Below are positions 33,087-45,651 of a stretch of 64,000 nucleotides of DNA, piece after piece. The notes below the pieces were generated by a model. The model was given only the letters and a program-made list of their open reading frames with translations, searched no databases and was not told where the DNA came from. The stretch is from Flammulina velutipes (Eukaryota; Basidiomycota; Agaricomycetes; Agaricales; Physalacriaceae): NCBI GenBank assembly GCA_011800155.1, contig CM022378.1, positions 1,488,001 to 1,552,000 of the forward strand, read 5' to 3'. Every line of letters starts with the position of its first letter. Within the stretch, counting starts at the first letter, position 1. The translations under genes were made by a program, and so were the position numbers.

Positions 33087-34732
33087 TTATTCATTAAACT
33101 TCTTTCTGCGCGTCTGTCCGCGTTGATTTACAGTGAAGCTCATGCGCCACGCTTGGTCATGATTTGGTCTTGTTTGACGCAAGGGACAAGAGTGGGTCCG
33201 CGCTTCCATTATTTCAGCACTTGGCCTCCCTCCACCATCAGCACACATCCTTCTGATCTGCGCTCAATGTTGTCAAAGTCCTGGAAGTGTTGGCTGTCCG
33301 CGTCGATGGGTCAGTATTCTGTTCCGTTCTTTAACAGCAACTTTGACGCAAATCTGAGCAGCCATAAATCTTTGAAAAATTTGTCCGACGCGTGTGTTCT
33401 ACACACTTCTCTCGCCGAAGACATACTTCAGGCGCATGTACCCAGGGTGGATGATATATCTGCTTTGAACGCAGACCGTTAGGCCTGTCTCCCTATCGCT
33501 GTTCTTCGGGAACAGAGGCGTTTAAAGCAGTGCGGAGCATGGATCATATGTGCGTCCAATCTCACATGCTTTGAACGGCTGCTAACTGATGATTAGATTC
33601 AAGACGTATGATTTTCTCGACCACACGAACGTTCGGGGTCATCGTTGGTCGAAGATTATCGAGATGTTGTTGGCGCTGGCAGCTTCGATGTGTGCCTGTT
33701 ACGGAAACGAAACACTCGGCTTGACGCTGTAGCTGAGTATTGATGGTGGCATATCAGCAAATTTGTCTCGTTCGCGATATTCAACACTTCTGTCAGCATC
33801 TATTTTTTTTGAATGGCCTCAATGTACTCCTCGCGAGTCGTTGTTCATAACGAAGCCTGTCCTTCTCTGGCCAACATCTTCGCCCGATTCCTCTCTGGAC
33901 CACCTGTATCACTCAGCCTTATTTCCAGTAACAGTCAATTTGCCAATTCTGTATCCTAAAGCCTGACACCGTCGAAGAGCGAATTTTCTCCTTTCTCACC
34001 TCACTCGACCCCTCGCGATCTAATGCAGATCACCTGCTGCGGAGTGGACCCACTCAATCATCTCAAGAAACCGCGAACTAAATTGTATGGTCAGCTACTC
34101 ACGCTACTCTCCCACAGTACATCATTTCCTAATAACCATGCTACAATATCTCAGTCCAAGTCATCTGTGCACTACCCTGTAACACGCAGCTAACAGTGAG
34201 TAATACCCAGTTGTAAGGTGCTTTTGACAACTTGTATCCTGCAGGTCATTACAGAGTGAGTCCTTGAGCTCTTCATAGGCCTGGCACCGCACTGGCATGA
34301 ATGATTCGCCGAGCAGACACCAATTGGGGAACCCAGTCGATTTTTTTAGAGAGATTGCGAGCCAGGACGTGAGCTCAGCTACTAGTCTCCCGCAGTACAG
34401 CATCTACTAATAATAGACCTTTCGTTTCAAGACACTCATTCCCGAGACGGTCCATTTTCACACAGCTGTGTACAGCTAGCTATCAACTAGTTCGCCATTT
34501 ACGAACATGCGATTCTCTTATCTATGGACCATAGGTGCATTCCCCCTCCCGAGAATATGTTTATTGGGTGTATTCATGTGGCGAATAATTGCGGTTGAGC
34601 TGTCCAGCCGTTTATTTTTGGTAAGAGTGTGTCTTCACAGTTTGTGCCCATCTGATTTGAGACAGGACCATCTTAGCGGTCAAAATAAATGTTCAACGTT
34701 GGACACTACTCCATTCACACGGTTCCCCAACG
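33087..34732. other. Intergenic region with small dispersed similarities
   Basis: No gene model. A block at 33109..33195 (TGCGCGTCT, GCGCCACGCTTGGTC, GCAAGGGAC) recurs at about 50960..51030. A short direct repeat (CAGCTACT...CAGTACATCAT) occurs near 34096 and 34376. Confidence 0.35.
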
Positions 34733-37728
34733 ATGCCATCTCATGTAAGACATTACCGATGTCGGTGCTCCAACAGTCGCTCGTCCTCTCCTCACCCTAT
34801 TCGCAATAACAAAGCTGGCACCTCGTTCTCAGGCCAAACTCGCTTTGGCCTTCACGTTTCGACCAAACAGCGTAGAGTCATCGGTGAGCTTCACCAGAAT
34901 GTTGTTCGATGGTATACTGATATTACTACAAGGCAAATTCGATTTTGAGGAAAAGTACCAGGAGGATGCCATCTACGAGGAACTAGGGTCGAAGGCGCGC
35001 GTGTGGCGAGCCAACTTGGACGAATGTGAAGAGTACGATAATGACATGGTCATAGAGGCTCGTGATGGCCTAGACCTGTTGCTGGTTTTCGTATGCATGT
35101 CCCTCTCTGCATTTCCACAGCTAATCATCTCAATTAGGCTGGCCTGTTTTCTGCCATTCTCACCACTTTCGTCGCTCAGACGTCACAGGCGCTTTTCAAC
35201 AACTTTCCCGCCGTTTCTACATCCCTTCTGCTCGAGATGGTCACGCTTCAGCGCGCCTTAATTAACGGCACCTCCATCGACAACATCTCTACCACTGAGA
35301 TGACGTCAGGACCATCCGGTTTTGACATTTGGGTCAACGCACTCTGGTTTACGAGCCTCACGCTCAGCCTCTGTACGGCGTTGGTAGCCGTCCTCGTCAA
35401 ACAGTGGTTGTACCAGTACATGTCGATTATCTCAGGCACCGCTCGTGACCGTAGCCTTATCCGTTTCTATCGCTTTGACGGTCTACGAAAGTGGCACGTC
35501 CTCACGATCGTTGGTATCCTCCCGTTCATCCTGCATGTCGCACTGGGCCTGTTTCTCGCAGGACTTGTTATCTTCCTTATCCCTCTCAATCTTCCCCTCG
35601 CATTTGTCATCGGCTTCATCACTTTCCTTATATATAGCACGTATACCATCTCCAACATCCTTCCTATCCTCTATACCCAATGCCCCTACCGGACACCCTT
35701 CTCGGAAATCCTGAACATCATGCTGCGTGTCATGCTAGGTTTTCTACCCTCAAGTATCGCTTCATCAGTCTTCCGCCGCCTGGTGGTATTCGCTCGGAAC
35801 ATATCCCATTCATGGACAGCAGCATTCAAACGCCTGATGTTCCGCTTCAACCAAATCCCACTGGTATCGGGATTGGCCTCTGCAGCAGCCAATTTGTCTA
35901 TCTCATCCTTCACACTATGCGGCCATCCTGTACCAGCGGAAGGCTTCATAAGCCTGAAGGAGACAGAGCGCATGACAGCAACAGGAGACGACGTGGCGGA
36001 AGAGGTTGCGTGCGATGCACTATTATGGCTGTACCAGGTCACCTCAAATCCACCGACCAAGGCCGTCATACTTCAGTCCCTTGGATGCCTTTCCGACAGA
36101 GTGTCAAACAAGCTATTAGCGATCAATGCGGACGTGGAACGGGCCTTGGGAGAGACCATATACTTGGTGCAGCATGAGCCTGTAGCAGAGTGGTCAGTCC
36201 TCCCGGGACAGGAAGCGCGTACCGAGAGGCTCCTGCGTGCCCACAGACATGTCGAGCAGCCTACGGCAGAACACTATCAATTCTGGGAACTGGATAAAGA
36301 AGTGTTTGAAACCCCCTTCCATCTGCCGATCTCCATCATCCTGCATTCGTCCTCGTTCCAGCTCGTGCAGCCCCGCAAGGATGGCTCAGATGCATGGCGC
36401 AAGGAGGATTTATTTTTGAGCATCCTCAGGCGATATGACGTGAATGATCCCATCCTCCTTCCGCCGACGTTCTGGCGACAACTGTTCAACGGCTATCTCG
36501 AGTGTCCAGGGAAGACGTTGAATATTGACATCGCGCTTCGACTTTGCGAGCTCGTCATTCAAACCTTCGCCATGCCCAATAGCACACCTACTACAGCCAA
36601 GCCGTTTTCTGGTGGAGTGCCTATCAACGATGCGACTGTTCCGTTATCCGACTTTGTCGTCAAAATCCTCCCTCGTTCGGTGTATGAGCATGGTGCTCCT
36701 TCTGAACCACTCCGGCAACGGCTCACGATCAATAACTTCATTGTCTCCAACATCCACATTTTCGGAACTCGCGCTATACCGGCCATCACCAGTCTCTGGG
36801 ACATACTTGGTCAGCTTTTTGACCCAGGAGATAACGATGTTCTGTGCCACCGAGCGGAGCACCTCGTCCTGCAGGTCTTCGTTGATGGCTGGTCGGCCCA
36901 ACCTGATCCAGCCCATCGCGAAATGGAGAAATGCTATCGTTCGGTCCTAACGGCATACTGTACATTCGCAAATACCCCAAACCGCAGGATCCCCAGTCGT
37001 AAATTCTTCAAACGACTGCTCTCCGATTTGTGCTCATTACTGGATCAGAACTACCTCTCCGCCATGTTGGTGTCGTCCATTCTAAGGACTGACATCTCCA
37101 GGGATCCCGCGTTTTATATCCTTCTCTGCGAATCGCCACTTTTCTCCAGTCAGATCGTCGTTTCCATGCTCTATTCGGAGGCGCTCATATATCCTATCTT
37201 GACCGCCTTTGTAGCGGGTCTCGCGCGCGGTCATCTCCCTTCGGATGTCACTAAACGATGCATAGATTATCTCTGCGCAGACCCGGATCGCCTCTTCACG
37301 GTTTGCCGTATTCTTGCCTTGGGCGGACTGAGAGGAGACGATGCTTTGGTGCCCCTGCTTCAATTTGCCAGGATCATCCCGAATCACACCGTCTGGATGG
37401 ACCGAGCCCACTACATGAGCATAGATCTCGAGAATTGGCCCCTCCTTCGTCTATCGACCCCCCACGAAGAGACAGTCTCAATGATGATCAAGGACAAGAT
37501 GCAGACGGCGCTTAGGACACTAGATGTATTCTTCGCTTCTCTCCAGGTATGCTTCTCTTTATACGATTGCGCGGTTCTGCTACTAATTGCACAAACTTGT
37601 AGAACCATATATATCCGGACCCCAACTTTGATGCCCGGATGTGTCGAAGCACACACGATAATCCACCTATCCATGTGGAGTCGCGGTGGCAGAGCGTTCT
37701 GGGGCCTCGTATCTCAGACTCTGTATGA
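34733..37728 (+). CDS. DUF6535-domain multipass membrane protein 1
   Basis: Exons 34733..34883, 34933..35090, 35138..37546, 37603..37728; 947 aa. Order: a short Ser/Arg-rich leader; the entry motif KFDFEEKYQEDAIYEELGSK; then four predicted transmembrane helices within residues about 105-265 (AGLFSAILTTFVAQ; FDIWVNALWFTSLTLSL; WHVLTIVGILPFILHV; VIGFITFLIYSTYTISNILP) with the loop LVKQWLYQYMSIISG. This is the DUF6535 domain, widespread in agaricomycetes and of unknown function. The 650-residue soluble C-terminus is helical, has no known fold, and ends after the last splice with MCRSTHDNPP...GPRISDSV. The Ser-rich leader is shorter than in the copy at 53911. It converges on F-box C. Confidence 0.85.
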
Positions 37729-38043
37729 GCTCGAAGGTCAAACGGTGGATACTAGATCTAAGAAGATCAGGCCACTAGATGTTCGGCTGCACCGTGTATC
37801 ACACCTGGGTTTTGGCGTTGGTCACACAATCGCATTATCATCGTACGCGTCCTACTTTGATTTATCCCACATTTGTGTTGGCATTTTCGGGCCCCAGCAG
37901 ATCTTGCTTTGTAAACATTCTGCATACAATAATTCAGAAATGGACCTATCGTCCTACTTCCAATCGAAGCTAAATAAGGTGTGTAGACGGGTGGCATATA
38001 ACATAAATGTACATAGATACCGTGCCCAACTGAGCCTCGTTAC
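37729..38043. other. Intergenic region between DUF6535 gene 1 and F-box C
   Basis: 3' ends of two converging genes. A block at about 37805..37945 (TTTTGGCGTTGGTCAC; GATCTTGCTTTGTAAACA) is similar to the sequence just downstream of F-box D (51060..51180), so the F-box duplication carried its 3' flank. Confidence 0.45.
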
Positions 38044-39390
38044 TCAATCAGACCGCGACTCTGCCGTGAAGCTGAGCTCCACGAGCCTCTTCCAAGTCTC
38101 CAACGACCGCTCAGCGCCCTCCATACCCTCAAACCACACAAAGCAATGCTCCTCAACCTCAAATTTCATCCTCTTCAACCCCTTCCCAAGGCGTCGCAAC
38201 AACTCCAACGGCTCTGCATGAGCTAACAGCCCATGATACAACCCAGGTCCAAACCTCACATCTGACAATCTGACCTCCTCCAGCTTCTCGATAGGAAAAT
38301 GGCGCGTGATCTTCTCGAACGCCGTCTGCGTCTCCGTGTGGACTGGAGGCGCAAACAGACCGTCGAGGTTCACAATCTCGAGATTCTTGAGGGCAGGGAC
38401 CCGGAAGTGGGTGGCGAAGGAGGAGAGCTCCAGGGGGATGGTGTAGAATAGTGATAGCGTCTCGAGTTGAGACATCTCAAGGGTGATACCATCTTCGTAT
38501 TCTCCAGATGGCAGCGCTCCATCGATCTTCAACACCTTGAGCGTGTCCTTGCTCATGGTGAGGATCGAGCGCAGCTGCTTGATTGTAGGTCGCTCGTTGA
38601 AAGGGATCTGAGCGAGGGTGATCGACGTCAAGTTACATCCGGAAAACTTCGTCCAGTCGCAGAATGTACCAAGCAGGAAGATTTCCTTGAGGTTCGGATA
38701 GAACCTTGCTGACTTCTCAGAGTCAACGAATGGGACTGGGCAGACATTTTGACGATGAGTGACAGCGGGGAATTCTAGGGTGAACTCCTGGTCTTTCACG
38801 TAGAGACATCGAACGACGAACGAGCGAAGTAAGGGAAGACGGGCTTCTGTGAATATGTCGAGGAGTAGAGAATGATGTTCCCACGAAACACTTGTTATCT
38901 CGAAACTGGCAATGCGCGCGCGGTGGGGATAGAGGAGAGATGCAAGGACGTCAATGTAGACGGACCTGAACCACGATCGTCCAGTTCCGTATGCTGGAAT
39001 ATTGATCCGGAGGTCGATGGGGTGCTGGGAAGAACGTCGAAGCATAAGGGCGACAGTGGGAAAGAAATGTGAGGGTTTGGGACCAGTCCATCGCGGTCGT
39101 CTGCGAACAGGAGGGCGGGGAATCGAATGGTTGATGGAATTCTCGTCAATATTGATCTCTGCCCACATTTCCGGGGTCGACAGGGCAAGGTTCTGCCAGT
39201 GGCGCGATACCTGGCTAACGGCTATTGCCGTCGCTGAATCCCATCCGGAAGACGCGAAATTGAAGACTAGTCGTAGACAGTCATCAACCAGGATGCTGTC
39301 GATAGCCGAAGGATGTGTTTGAGTGACGCTAGAACATGATAAACATAAATTCGAGGTTGATGTTTTTCGGAACACATACTTCGTAGACAT
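38044..39390 (-). CDS. F-box/LRR-like protein, paralogue C
   Basis: Exon 1 39380..39390 (11 nt), 51-bp intron 39329..39379, exon 2 from 39328 to the stop at 38044; 431 aa. The intron is a multiple of three and stop-free, so an unspliced frame also reads through, but its position and phase match A, D and E. F-box: AIDSILVDDCLRLVFNFASS ... VSRHWQNLALSTPEMW. Signature LRSILTMSKDTLKVLKIDG; C-terminus EPLELLRRLGKGLKRMKF. Closest in promoter sequence to paralogue E. Presumed SCF adaptor. Confidence 0.85.
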   Translation of the reverse strand: MSTKYVFRKTSTSNLCLSCSSVTQTHPSAIDSILVDDCLRLVFNFASSGWDSATAIAVSQVSRHWQNLALSTPEMWAEINIDENSINHSIPRPPVRRRPRWTGPKPSHFFPTVALMLRRSSQHPIDLRINIPAYGTGRSWFRSVYIDVLASLLYPHRARIASFEITSVSWEHHSLLLDIFTEARLPLLRSFVVRCLYVKDQEFTLEFPAVTHRQNVCPVPFVDSEKSARFYPNLKEIFLLGTFCDWTKFSGCNLTSITLAQIPFNERPTIKQLRSILTMSKDTLKVLKIDGALPSGEYEDGITLEMSQLETLSLFYTIPLELSSFATHFRVPALKNLEIVNLDGLFAPPVHTETQTAFEKITRHFPIEKLEEVRLSDVRFGPGLYHGLLAHAEPLELLRRLGKGLKRMKFEVEEHCFVWFEGMEGAERSLETWKRLVELSFTAESRSD

Positions 39391-39462
39391 CGTTGAAACA
39401 AGCGTAGGTGAAGTGACGGTCTGAAGAAACCCGAATGAAAACGGCTTCAAATAGTGTCGCGT

Positions 39463-39541
39463 CGCGCGCGCGTCGGCCAAACATCCATTGTCGCCCAATC
39501 ATTGTTCGAATAGTCAACGAAGGCCATGTCGTCAACAATGG
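39463..39541 (-). promoter_or_regulatory. Shared F-box promoter module, copy C
   Basis: Minus-strand order: CCATTGTT (39534..39541), TTCGAACAATG (39500..39510), ACAATGG (39485..39491), CGCGCGCGCG (39463..39472), then ACACTATTTGAA. It is nearly collinear with copy E over about 130 bp. Confidence 0.75.
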
Positions 39542-40786
39542 TGCAAAGTTTGCTCCAGGTGTCTTGCTCACGTGTCACTCTGAACGATGATTGCCACGAT
39601 AAACAGGCTGCAGACACAGAGGCGCCATCACTGTATTGTACATAGATCCCAAAGTGATATTTCTGGGAACTGTCATGAAATCAAGCTTGGGCTGCTGACC
39701 GCTGCGACAGAAGTAAAACTTACTTTTGGGATTCAAGAGAGGCGTACTGAGAAGGCTATTGAATTTGGGATTCTACGTAGATGATCCGTATAGGATCTCC
39801 CCGTAAAGAGACGGCATGAGATGAGCAGTCTTGTATAAGCCTCCGGAAGTAGTGGCGACCAAAAGACGACGGATTCTCTCGTATTTCGGAATTCGTGCAC
39901 GCGCTCTTACTATGAATACATAGTAAGCCTTGAACGCGTCAAAGGGACATGAAGACGCGCCTCGAATGTCAATCTTCGGCGATATATAGTGCCAGGCCTC
40001 GTATCTTGAGCGCTATTAGAAAGAGACGCGTGTATGGTGAATTGACATGGAGGCCAGATCGCAAAAACGAGTATCGGCGAGAATGATGGTGATGGTCAGA
40101 GGGAAAGACGCAACTCGAACATCAACATCCACTCAGATCCACTCGACCTCATATTTATGTATACACTCGCATCAAAACAGGTTTTCAAACCCTCTGAATT
40201 CTGCACGACAGCGATTAGTCGATAGTTTAACGCTTGAAGTGTACACGCTCACTCTGCGCCACACTTGCGGCGGGGTAATGATGTCACTATCGATGGACCA
40301 AAAGTAAAACCTGCCTCTCTGCGTTAACTTTCACTGCGATACGCTTGTGTATGTATAGGTAGCGTCTGGCATATAGAGCGCATATCGGTCTTTACCGGCA
40401 GCCTGCCTGGCTGAAATGAGACAGGGCCCAGGCCACACTCTTACCATCACCTACCACACTTTGAATTGATAGGCTTGCTTGCTCTTCATTGTCTGTCCTG
40501 CATTCTATGCAACCCAGATAATTCAGAAAACATCTACCAACAATGCCAGCAGCAGGGAATACGGCAAAGATGAAGTTATCGTTCTCAGGCTATTGGTACA
40601 CTCCGCCATTTCTTTGTAGGATTCATATCTTGACTTCGTTCATTTCAGATTCAATAAATCCCTCGAATCTATTCTTACACGTACATATTCACACGCGTGA
40701 CAGTCGTTGCCTCGAGGTAATGCTGTATTGAACTACGCTCAAGCTTACTTGACAGACCAATCCTGCCTTGAACAGCGTGTCCTCCA
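39542..40786. other. Intergenic region
   Basis: Contains at 40050..40130 the upstream block shared with 16670 and 53100 (GGAAAGACGCAACTCGA). Otherwise nothing recognised. Confidence 0.35.
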
Positions 40787-41878
40787 ATGGGTCTCTTTTC
40801 AAGCATTCGTCGTCTCTTCTTCTCCTCTATCATGGCGCCTGTATCTCAGCCAGTAGACCCAGCGCTCGCCAGCCAACTCTCCAATCACAAGCTCTTCGAC
40901 GGTTCATGCGACGGTCGCACGATCACCGCCACCGTATTCCTGAACGACACCAGAAAGTGTCCCGCCATGCTTGGCCGCATCGCTGTCACTAAAGTGCAGC
41001 GTTGTAAACATCCTGACAGCGTGGAGCACGAGGTCGTCCTGTCAGAGGTTGTCTGCCTGGACGACGCTCGAAAACCTATCGACCACGCTGTTATCAGCTT
41101 CGAGCGGTACATCAAAGCTGTCGGCAAGCCCAACCCTTCCTCTGCAAAGCGCCGCCCACTGGCCAAGACGTCTGCCGACGTCCGTGCATCCTCCTCCGAC
41201 TCTAGCTGCGGCTCTGGAGAAAACAGCGCGGCTGACACGCTGTGCAGCTATCACTCAAAGTCGTTCCCAACCATCGAAGGACGCAAGTTAACAGTCATGT
41301 CGGAGATGGTCTTCCCTATCGACGGCGAGAACATCTTTCTTATCGAGGAATTCGCCACGATGGCAGAGGTCATCAGCGCCAGTGCACCCGTCTACAATGT
41401 TGCGACGACGAACTGCTACTGGTTCGCATCGTCGTTGATGGAAATGGCTGTGCAAGAGAAGGCGGGGAAGATCAAGATACATCAGACAAAGCAGAAGGCT
41501 GGAACGGTGCGGGGGGTTGATGTGAACTTTCAGCCTCACCCATCGCAGAAGGTTCCTGCTCTGAGGGTAAAGTATGCGGAGAGCTGGGAGCGATATCAAG
41601 GAGATATTCAGATTGCCAAGCTGGTAAGTTTACTATTTTATTGGGTATGTCCCATTCTCATTGTCACGCAGCGGATTGAACAGGAACGAGACGAATTGTT
41701 GAAGCCAACACAGGATGAGGTGAAGCGGGAGCGGGCTGAGAAAGAGGATGCCTTGAGGCGGGAAGAGGGTGCCTTGAGACGGGAAGAGGGTGCCTTGAAG
41801 CGGGCAGAGGATGCCTTGAGGCGGGCAGAGGCAGCGGAAGCTAAATTAGCTCTCTTGACCAGCATGCAAACGAGCTGA
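40787..41878 (+). CDS. Hypothetical protein with Asn-Cys motif and heptad-repeat tail
   Basis: Exon 1 40787..41623, 48-bp in-frame intron, exon 2 41672..41878; 347 aa. The N-terminus is hydrophobic/basic (MGLFSSIRRLFFSSIM). The middle domain contains NIFLIEEFATMAEVISASAP followed by ATTNCYWFASSLMEMAV. An Asn-Cys-Trp/His arrangement of this kind recurs in agaric proteins and recalls permuted papain-like (NlpC/LRAT-type) folds, but a full catalytic triad is not evident. The C-terminus is a tandem heptad coiled coil (DALRREE, GALRREE, GALKRAE, DALRRAE) encoded by a 21-bp minisatellite. Function unknown. Confidence 0.65.
   Translation: MGLFSSIRRLFFSSIMAPVSQPVDPALASQLSNHKLFDGSCDGRTITATVFLNDTRKCPAMLGRIAVTKVQRCKHPDSVEHEVVLSEVVCLDDARKPIDHAVISFERYIKAVGKPNPSSAKRRPLAKTSADVRASSSDSSCGSGENSAADTLCSYHSKSFPTIEGRKLTVMSEMVFPIDGENIFLIEEFATMAEVISASAPVYNVATTNCYWFASSLMEMAVQEKAGKIKIHQTKQKAGTVRGVDVNFQPHPSQKVPALRVKYAESWERYQGDIQIAKLVSLLFYWVCPILIVTQRIEQERDELLKPTQDEVKRERAEKEDALRREEGALRREEGALKRAEDALRRAEAAEAKLALLTSMQTS
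41746..41829 (+). repeat. In-gene 21-bp minisatellite (heptads)
   Basis: Four tandem units of 21 bp, GATGCCTTGAGGCGGGAAGA-like, each coding one coiled-coil heptad. Copy number is likely to vary between strains. Confidence 0.7.
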
Positions 41879-43339
41879 ATACTCTCGTGTCAATGTCTTT
41901 GCGTACGGTATTCAGATACTTATTATATATAGGGTAACTGGCATTTATTGTGCCATTCACCCTTTAATCATTGGGTATACTGTAAATGCAATCTGGTGCA
42001 CAGGTACTATTACTATGCGCGAGTTGATTGTCTATTGAATATTGGAGTCATTGCGCCACACCTAACCGGTCCGTGATGTCCGATTCGACTTCGGTTGATT
42101 CTTTACCATCACTACACCTTGCTTTACTTGGACACGGATTGACAAAAGAAGGGAAGCTGCATCGCCGTGTATATCTGCCCGACGGCGACAGAGCTCCCAT
42201 TGCTCTCGGCGCACCGCTCGGTCCATACCGCTCGCGCACGCGTATCGCGGAAACAGAATTTACGTACAGCTTCAGCAACCTTGCTCTCTCTCTCTCTCTC
42301 TTCCAGAGCATTCCCTCACCCTCAGAATCGCAGGCGCTTCACTCTCCGAGGCAGCCAGCCGGGATACAGTGCGTCGACTCTCCACCCCATCACTAATCGA
42401 CAGCTGCAATGACATTCTGTTCTGGGCGTCGATAGTCTCCAGGCTACCGCGGAGCCTTTTCGAGTGGTTGAATGGGAGGAGCAATAGGGTTGATGAAGCC
42501 CTTTGTTGACGAGGCAGAAGGGTCCAGCATGCCGTCGAAATTAGTAGTCTTTCGGAACGAGAGTCGTCTGCCGAGTTGGGATGGATGTGACGTGGTGGGG
42601 AAAAGTCCGCAACAACGTCAATCTGGATGAGATGTAAGCAGTACGAGCTAGTTGCAAGCAAGCGCACTCACCCTAAGGATTCGCTCTCTCTCTTCTCAGA
42701 CGCCTTCCCATTCAATCCCCGTCTGCCGAGCTGAATTCCGAGATGACACAACCAATTTCAAGGAGGTTGGTTGGATAGCGCATGGAAGTGAGAAGCTGAA
42801 GGGGAGAGTTCCACTTGAGACGTCAATCGTCGTCGCCATCATTAGAGAGAGGCGCGTTCTCTAAATCGGGTTGGGATGTACATGATGTGAAAACTCGCAT
42901 GCTTGTGAAAGAGGTCTACGGGCGTCTCGAGGTCAACCTACAACGGGTCGTACGCAAGTCAGCACAACATGGTTGGACGAATCGAAAACAAGCACACTTA
43001 CATTTATCCTCTACGCTCAGAGGCGACATCATGCTACAGTCATCTCCGTCTGTTCTTTCCAACTCCATGCGGTCCTGGGACGTCATACAGCTCGATAGGC
43101 AGAGTATGTTATGTTCTCCGAATCTGGACTCGAAGGAGCTTTTCGCGGAAATGGGATCGAGAAACGGAGAGGCAAGTCTACATGGGACGTGAGTGACATA
43201 GTCGTCGTACGAACCACAACTTTCTCACATGGTTATCTTCCCTTTACTTTCCGCCAAAGGTCATTGCCAGTTTCCTCTAGCCCGTTCCAACAGTCTTGCC
43301 AGCGTCCCGCGTCTCTTTCAAGGCGTTCCCCTCCAAAGC
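41879..43339. other. Region of coding debris
   Basis: No intact gene. Coding-like scraps lie on the minus strand: FDGMLDPSASSTKGFINPI with a stop near 42448, and MELERTDGDDCSMMSPLS near 43055. They are followed by splice-like signals but broken by stops. A pure CT dinucleotide run is at about 42282..42302. Confidence 0.3.
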
Positions 43340-44400
43340 AAGATTCGTAGGCTGATGTCCTGTGAACGGAAAAGGGCTGAAGGCCGTTGATATGAGTGTT
43401 GACTAGGTTGTATGCGTCAAAAATGAAATACGTCGAGAGCTACATAATTGTTAGGATGGATTGAAAAGGATACATAGTGAATGCATGCCTCCAGCGCCAT
43501 TCATACTGATCTTCTAGACCCGGTCGCAGTTCGAAGAAAGGCACTCTTGGAGGCGTTCAGAGGACATAGGACAGGCGACCAGCAGACGATGCATTATGCA
43601 ATGGGCCTTGAAATACGTTCCTTGAGGAATGGCGCCGCGTCGATATTAACAGTGCTTGACATGATGGCAAGAGACAGAGTTCCGCAAGCTAAAGACCTAC
43701 AGATGTATTAGAATGGAATTCTCAAGAGAAGAGTGAAGACATACCTCCAGCGCGCCAGCCATTCAAGTTTCCGCGTTGAGCCAAGCTTCAAGTCGACGTC
43801 GTGATTTGAAGAGATGGAATGTCGGGGTGCGCTTGAAGCGGCGACCGTCCTGGGGAACCCCTCCAGCACAAAATTTGTAGGCTGATGTCCTCTGAGTACG
43901 TTTTTTCGGTGGGCGAGCTTTTTGCGGAGATGAGCCAGCGCGGCTATAGTGTGCCATCTGTTTGCGTTCGTGGATACGGTACGGATGAAGAGACGACCGC
44001 AGGCCGTACAGTGACGCGTCTGGTACGTTGGAAAAGGAGACAAATCGTCGGGAAGGGCTGAAGGCCGGTGTAGACCTCGTTGTATGCGCTGAAAATGAGA
44101 CGATTCGTACGTCGAGAGCTACAGAGTTGTTAGGATGGAATTAAATCTCCAAGAAAAGAGTGAAGGCATACCTCCGACGCGCCAGCATTCCCGATCCCAC
44201 TCGAAAGGCTTGAAGTCGACATCGCGATTCGAAGAGAAAGGGCGCGCTTGCAGACGTGTCCAGAGGGCGAAGTAGCGACCAGCAGAGGGAGGCATTATGT
44301 AGCTAGGCGCTCCGTAATATGTTCTTTGAGGAATGGCGCCGCGTCGATGTGGACAGTGTTCGACATGATGGTGAGAGGCAGAGTATCGTAACTTGGTTCA
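43340..44400 (-). pseudogene. Degenerate tandem copies of a small gene
   Basis: The segment repeats itself: TGTAGGCTGATGTCCTC at 43878 matches 43348 (CGTAGGCTGATGTCCTG); GTCGAGAGCTACA at 43434 and 44118; GGAATGGCGCCGCGTCGAT at 43626 and 44332. Minus-strand reading gives starts MSSTVNIDAAPFLKE (about 43670) and MSNTVHIDAAPFLKE (about 44370), then a block FSSNRDVDFKPFEWDRECW before a GTATG donor. Each copy is broken by stops or shifts. The original was a small gene with at least one intron. Family not recognised. Confidence 0.5.
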
Positions 44401-45070
44401 TCACCATCATCAGCCAAACCCCAGTCGACTCGTCAGCGTCGATTGCACTCAGCCAGACAATCAACCAGGAATAAAAATGAAGACCTCGTATATCGTACGA
44501 CTAGTTTATTCCGCTCGCCATTCTCGCTGACGATGGATTTCAACTCTTTGCTGTCTACCCGAATAGTCCGCCTCTAATGGCGACGTATACTAGGACTACC
44601 ACTGTCTACCTCTATGTCCAAATCTCTGCCAGTCCGATATCGGCTAGACACTGCTCAAGCCCAGCGTTAAAGAATATATACCAGTCGGACGGCGCTGCTG
44701 ACGTACCGGCCCTGCCCACTCATCGTCTGGATTCATTTGCAACTGCTACCTTCTATCCGTCCTGTCACCCTTGAAGCGAACTCCACGACCCAATGACAGC
44801 GCGACGAACGAAGCATGTACGTGTTCTTCAGGTTCGACGCGTACTTTCAATATATCCTCATACACGTTCAGCACTAGCGCCCGATGAATGATCGACAATG
44901 ACAGGAAGAAGGTATGTTCATCGTTCAACAACTCCTCTATGTTCTATTTCCGAAGACTCTCCCTCCTTCTCAGGACGTATCGCATGGTTCAGGGTAGAGG
45001 TCCTGGAAGTATAAAAGCACCTCAAGAAAGCCCAGCATTCCAACACCGACCTTTACTCTCTATCATCACC
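44401..45070. other. Upstream region of hydrophobin 2
   Basis: From about 44805 this is a diverged copy of the region upstream of hydrophobin 1. TATAAAAG at 45010 is 61 bp before the ATG. No other gene. Confidence 0.55.
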
Positions 45071-45651
45071 ATGTTCTCTCAGTGTGTCGCTGCCATCCTG
45101 GCCTTCATCTTCGCCACCCTTACGGCTGCCACTCCCATGGCTCGGTCTTCCACCGGTATGATCGTGAGTCTTTTCATGCCCCGCTCATCCTGCTCAACCT
45201 CCAAAGCTCACATTATCCATAGCCTGCTCCTCCCGCCGGACAATGCAACGTCGGCACCCAACAGTGCTGCAACACCGTCCAGGACGTCAGTATCATCACC
45301 TCTCCCTACCTATCCATCTCTGACTCCTCATCTAGGCCTCTTCTGACCCCGCCGCTGGCATCCTCGCCCTCTTGGGAATAAACGTCCAGGACGTTACTGG
45401 TCAAGTGTACGTCTCCTCCCCCCCTCACCTCCATACTCTCGTTTCTCATATTTGTGGTGCAGCGGTCTGACTTGCAACCCCATCACGGTCATCGGCGGGG
45501 TCAACAGCAACTGTGACGCGTCCCCCGTTTGCTGCGAGAATAATAGCTTCGTACGTTCTTCTTTGGGTTGTACTGTATGGGGTTGAAGTGACTGATTGCT
45601 TTTTGGTAGGGGAGTCTCATTTCTCTCGGGTGTGTCCCCGTTAGCCTCTAG
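45071..45651 (+). CDS. Class I hydrophobin 2
   Basis: Five exons: 45071..45163, 45223..45285, 45336..45406, 45463..45550, 45610..45651; 118 aa. Signal peptide [20 protein letters not shown]. The eight-Cys pattern is the same as in hydrophobin 1 ([42 protein letters not shown]). Exon lengths are all identical to hydrophobin 1, while intron lengths differ slightly. A secreted, self-assembling cell-wall coat protein. Together with its promoter and 3' flank it forms a segmental duplicate of the 17-kb locus. Confidence 0.95.

Noticed and set aside
42282..42302. CT run as a regulatory tract
   Set aside because: A simple dinucleotide microsatellite inside a region of coding debris, with no gene start downstream.
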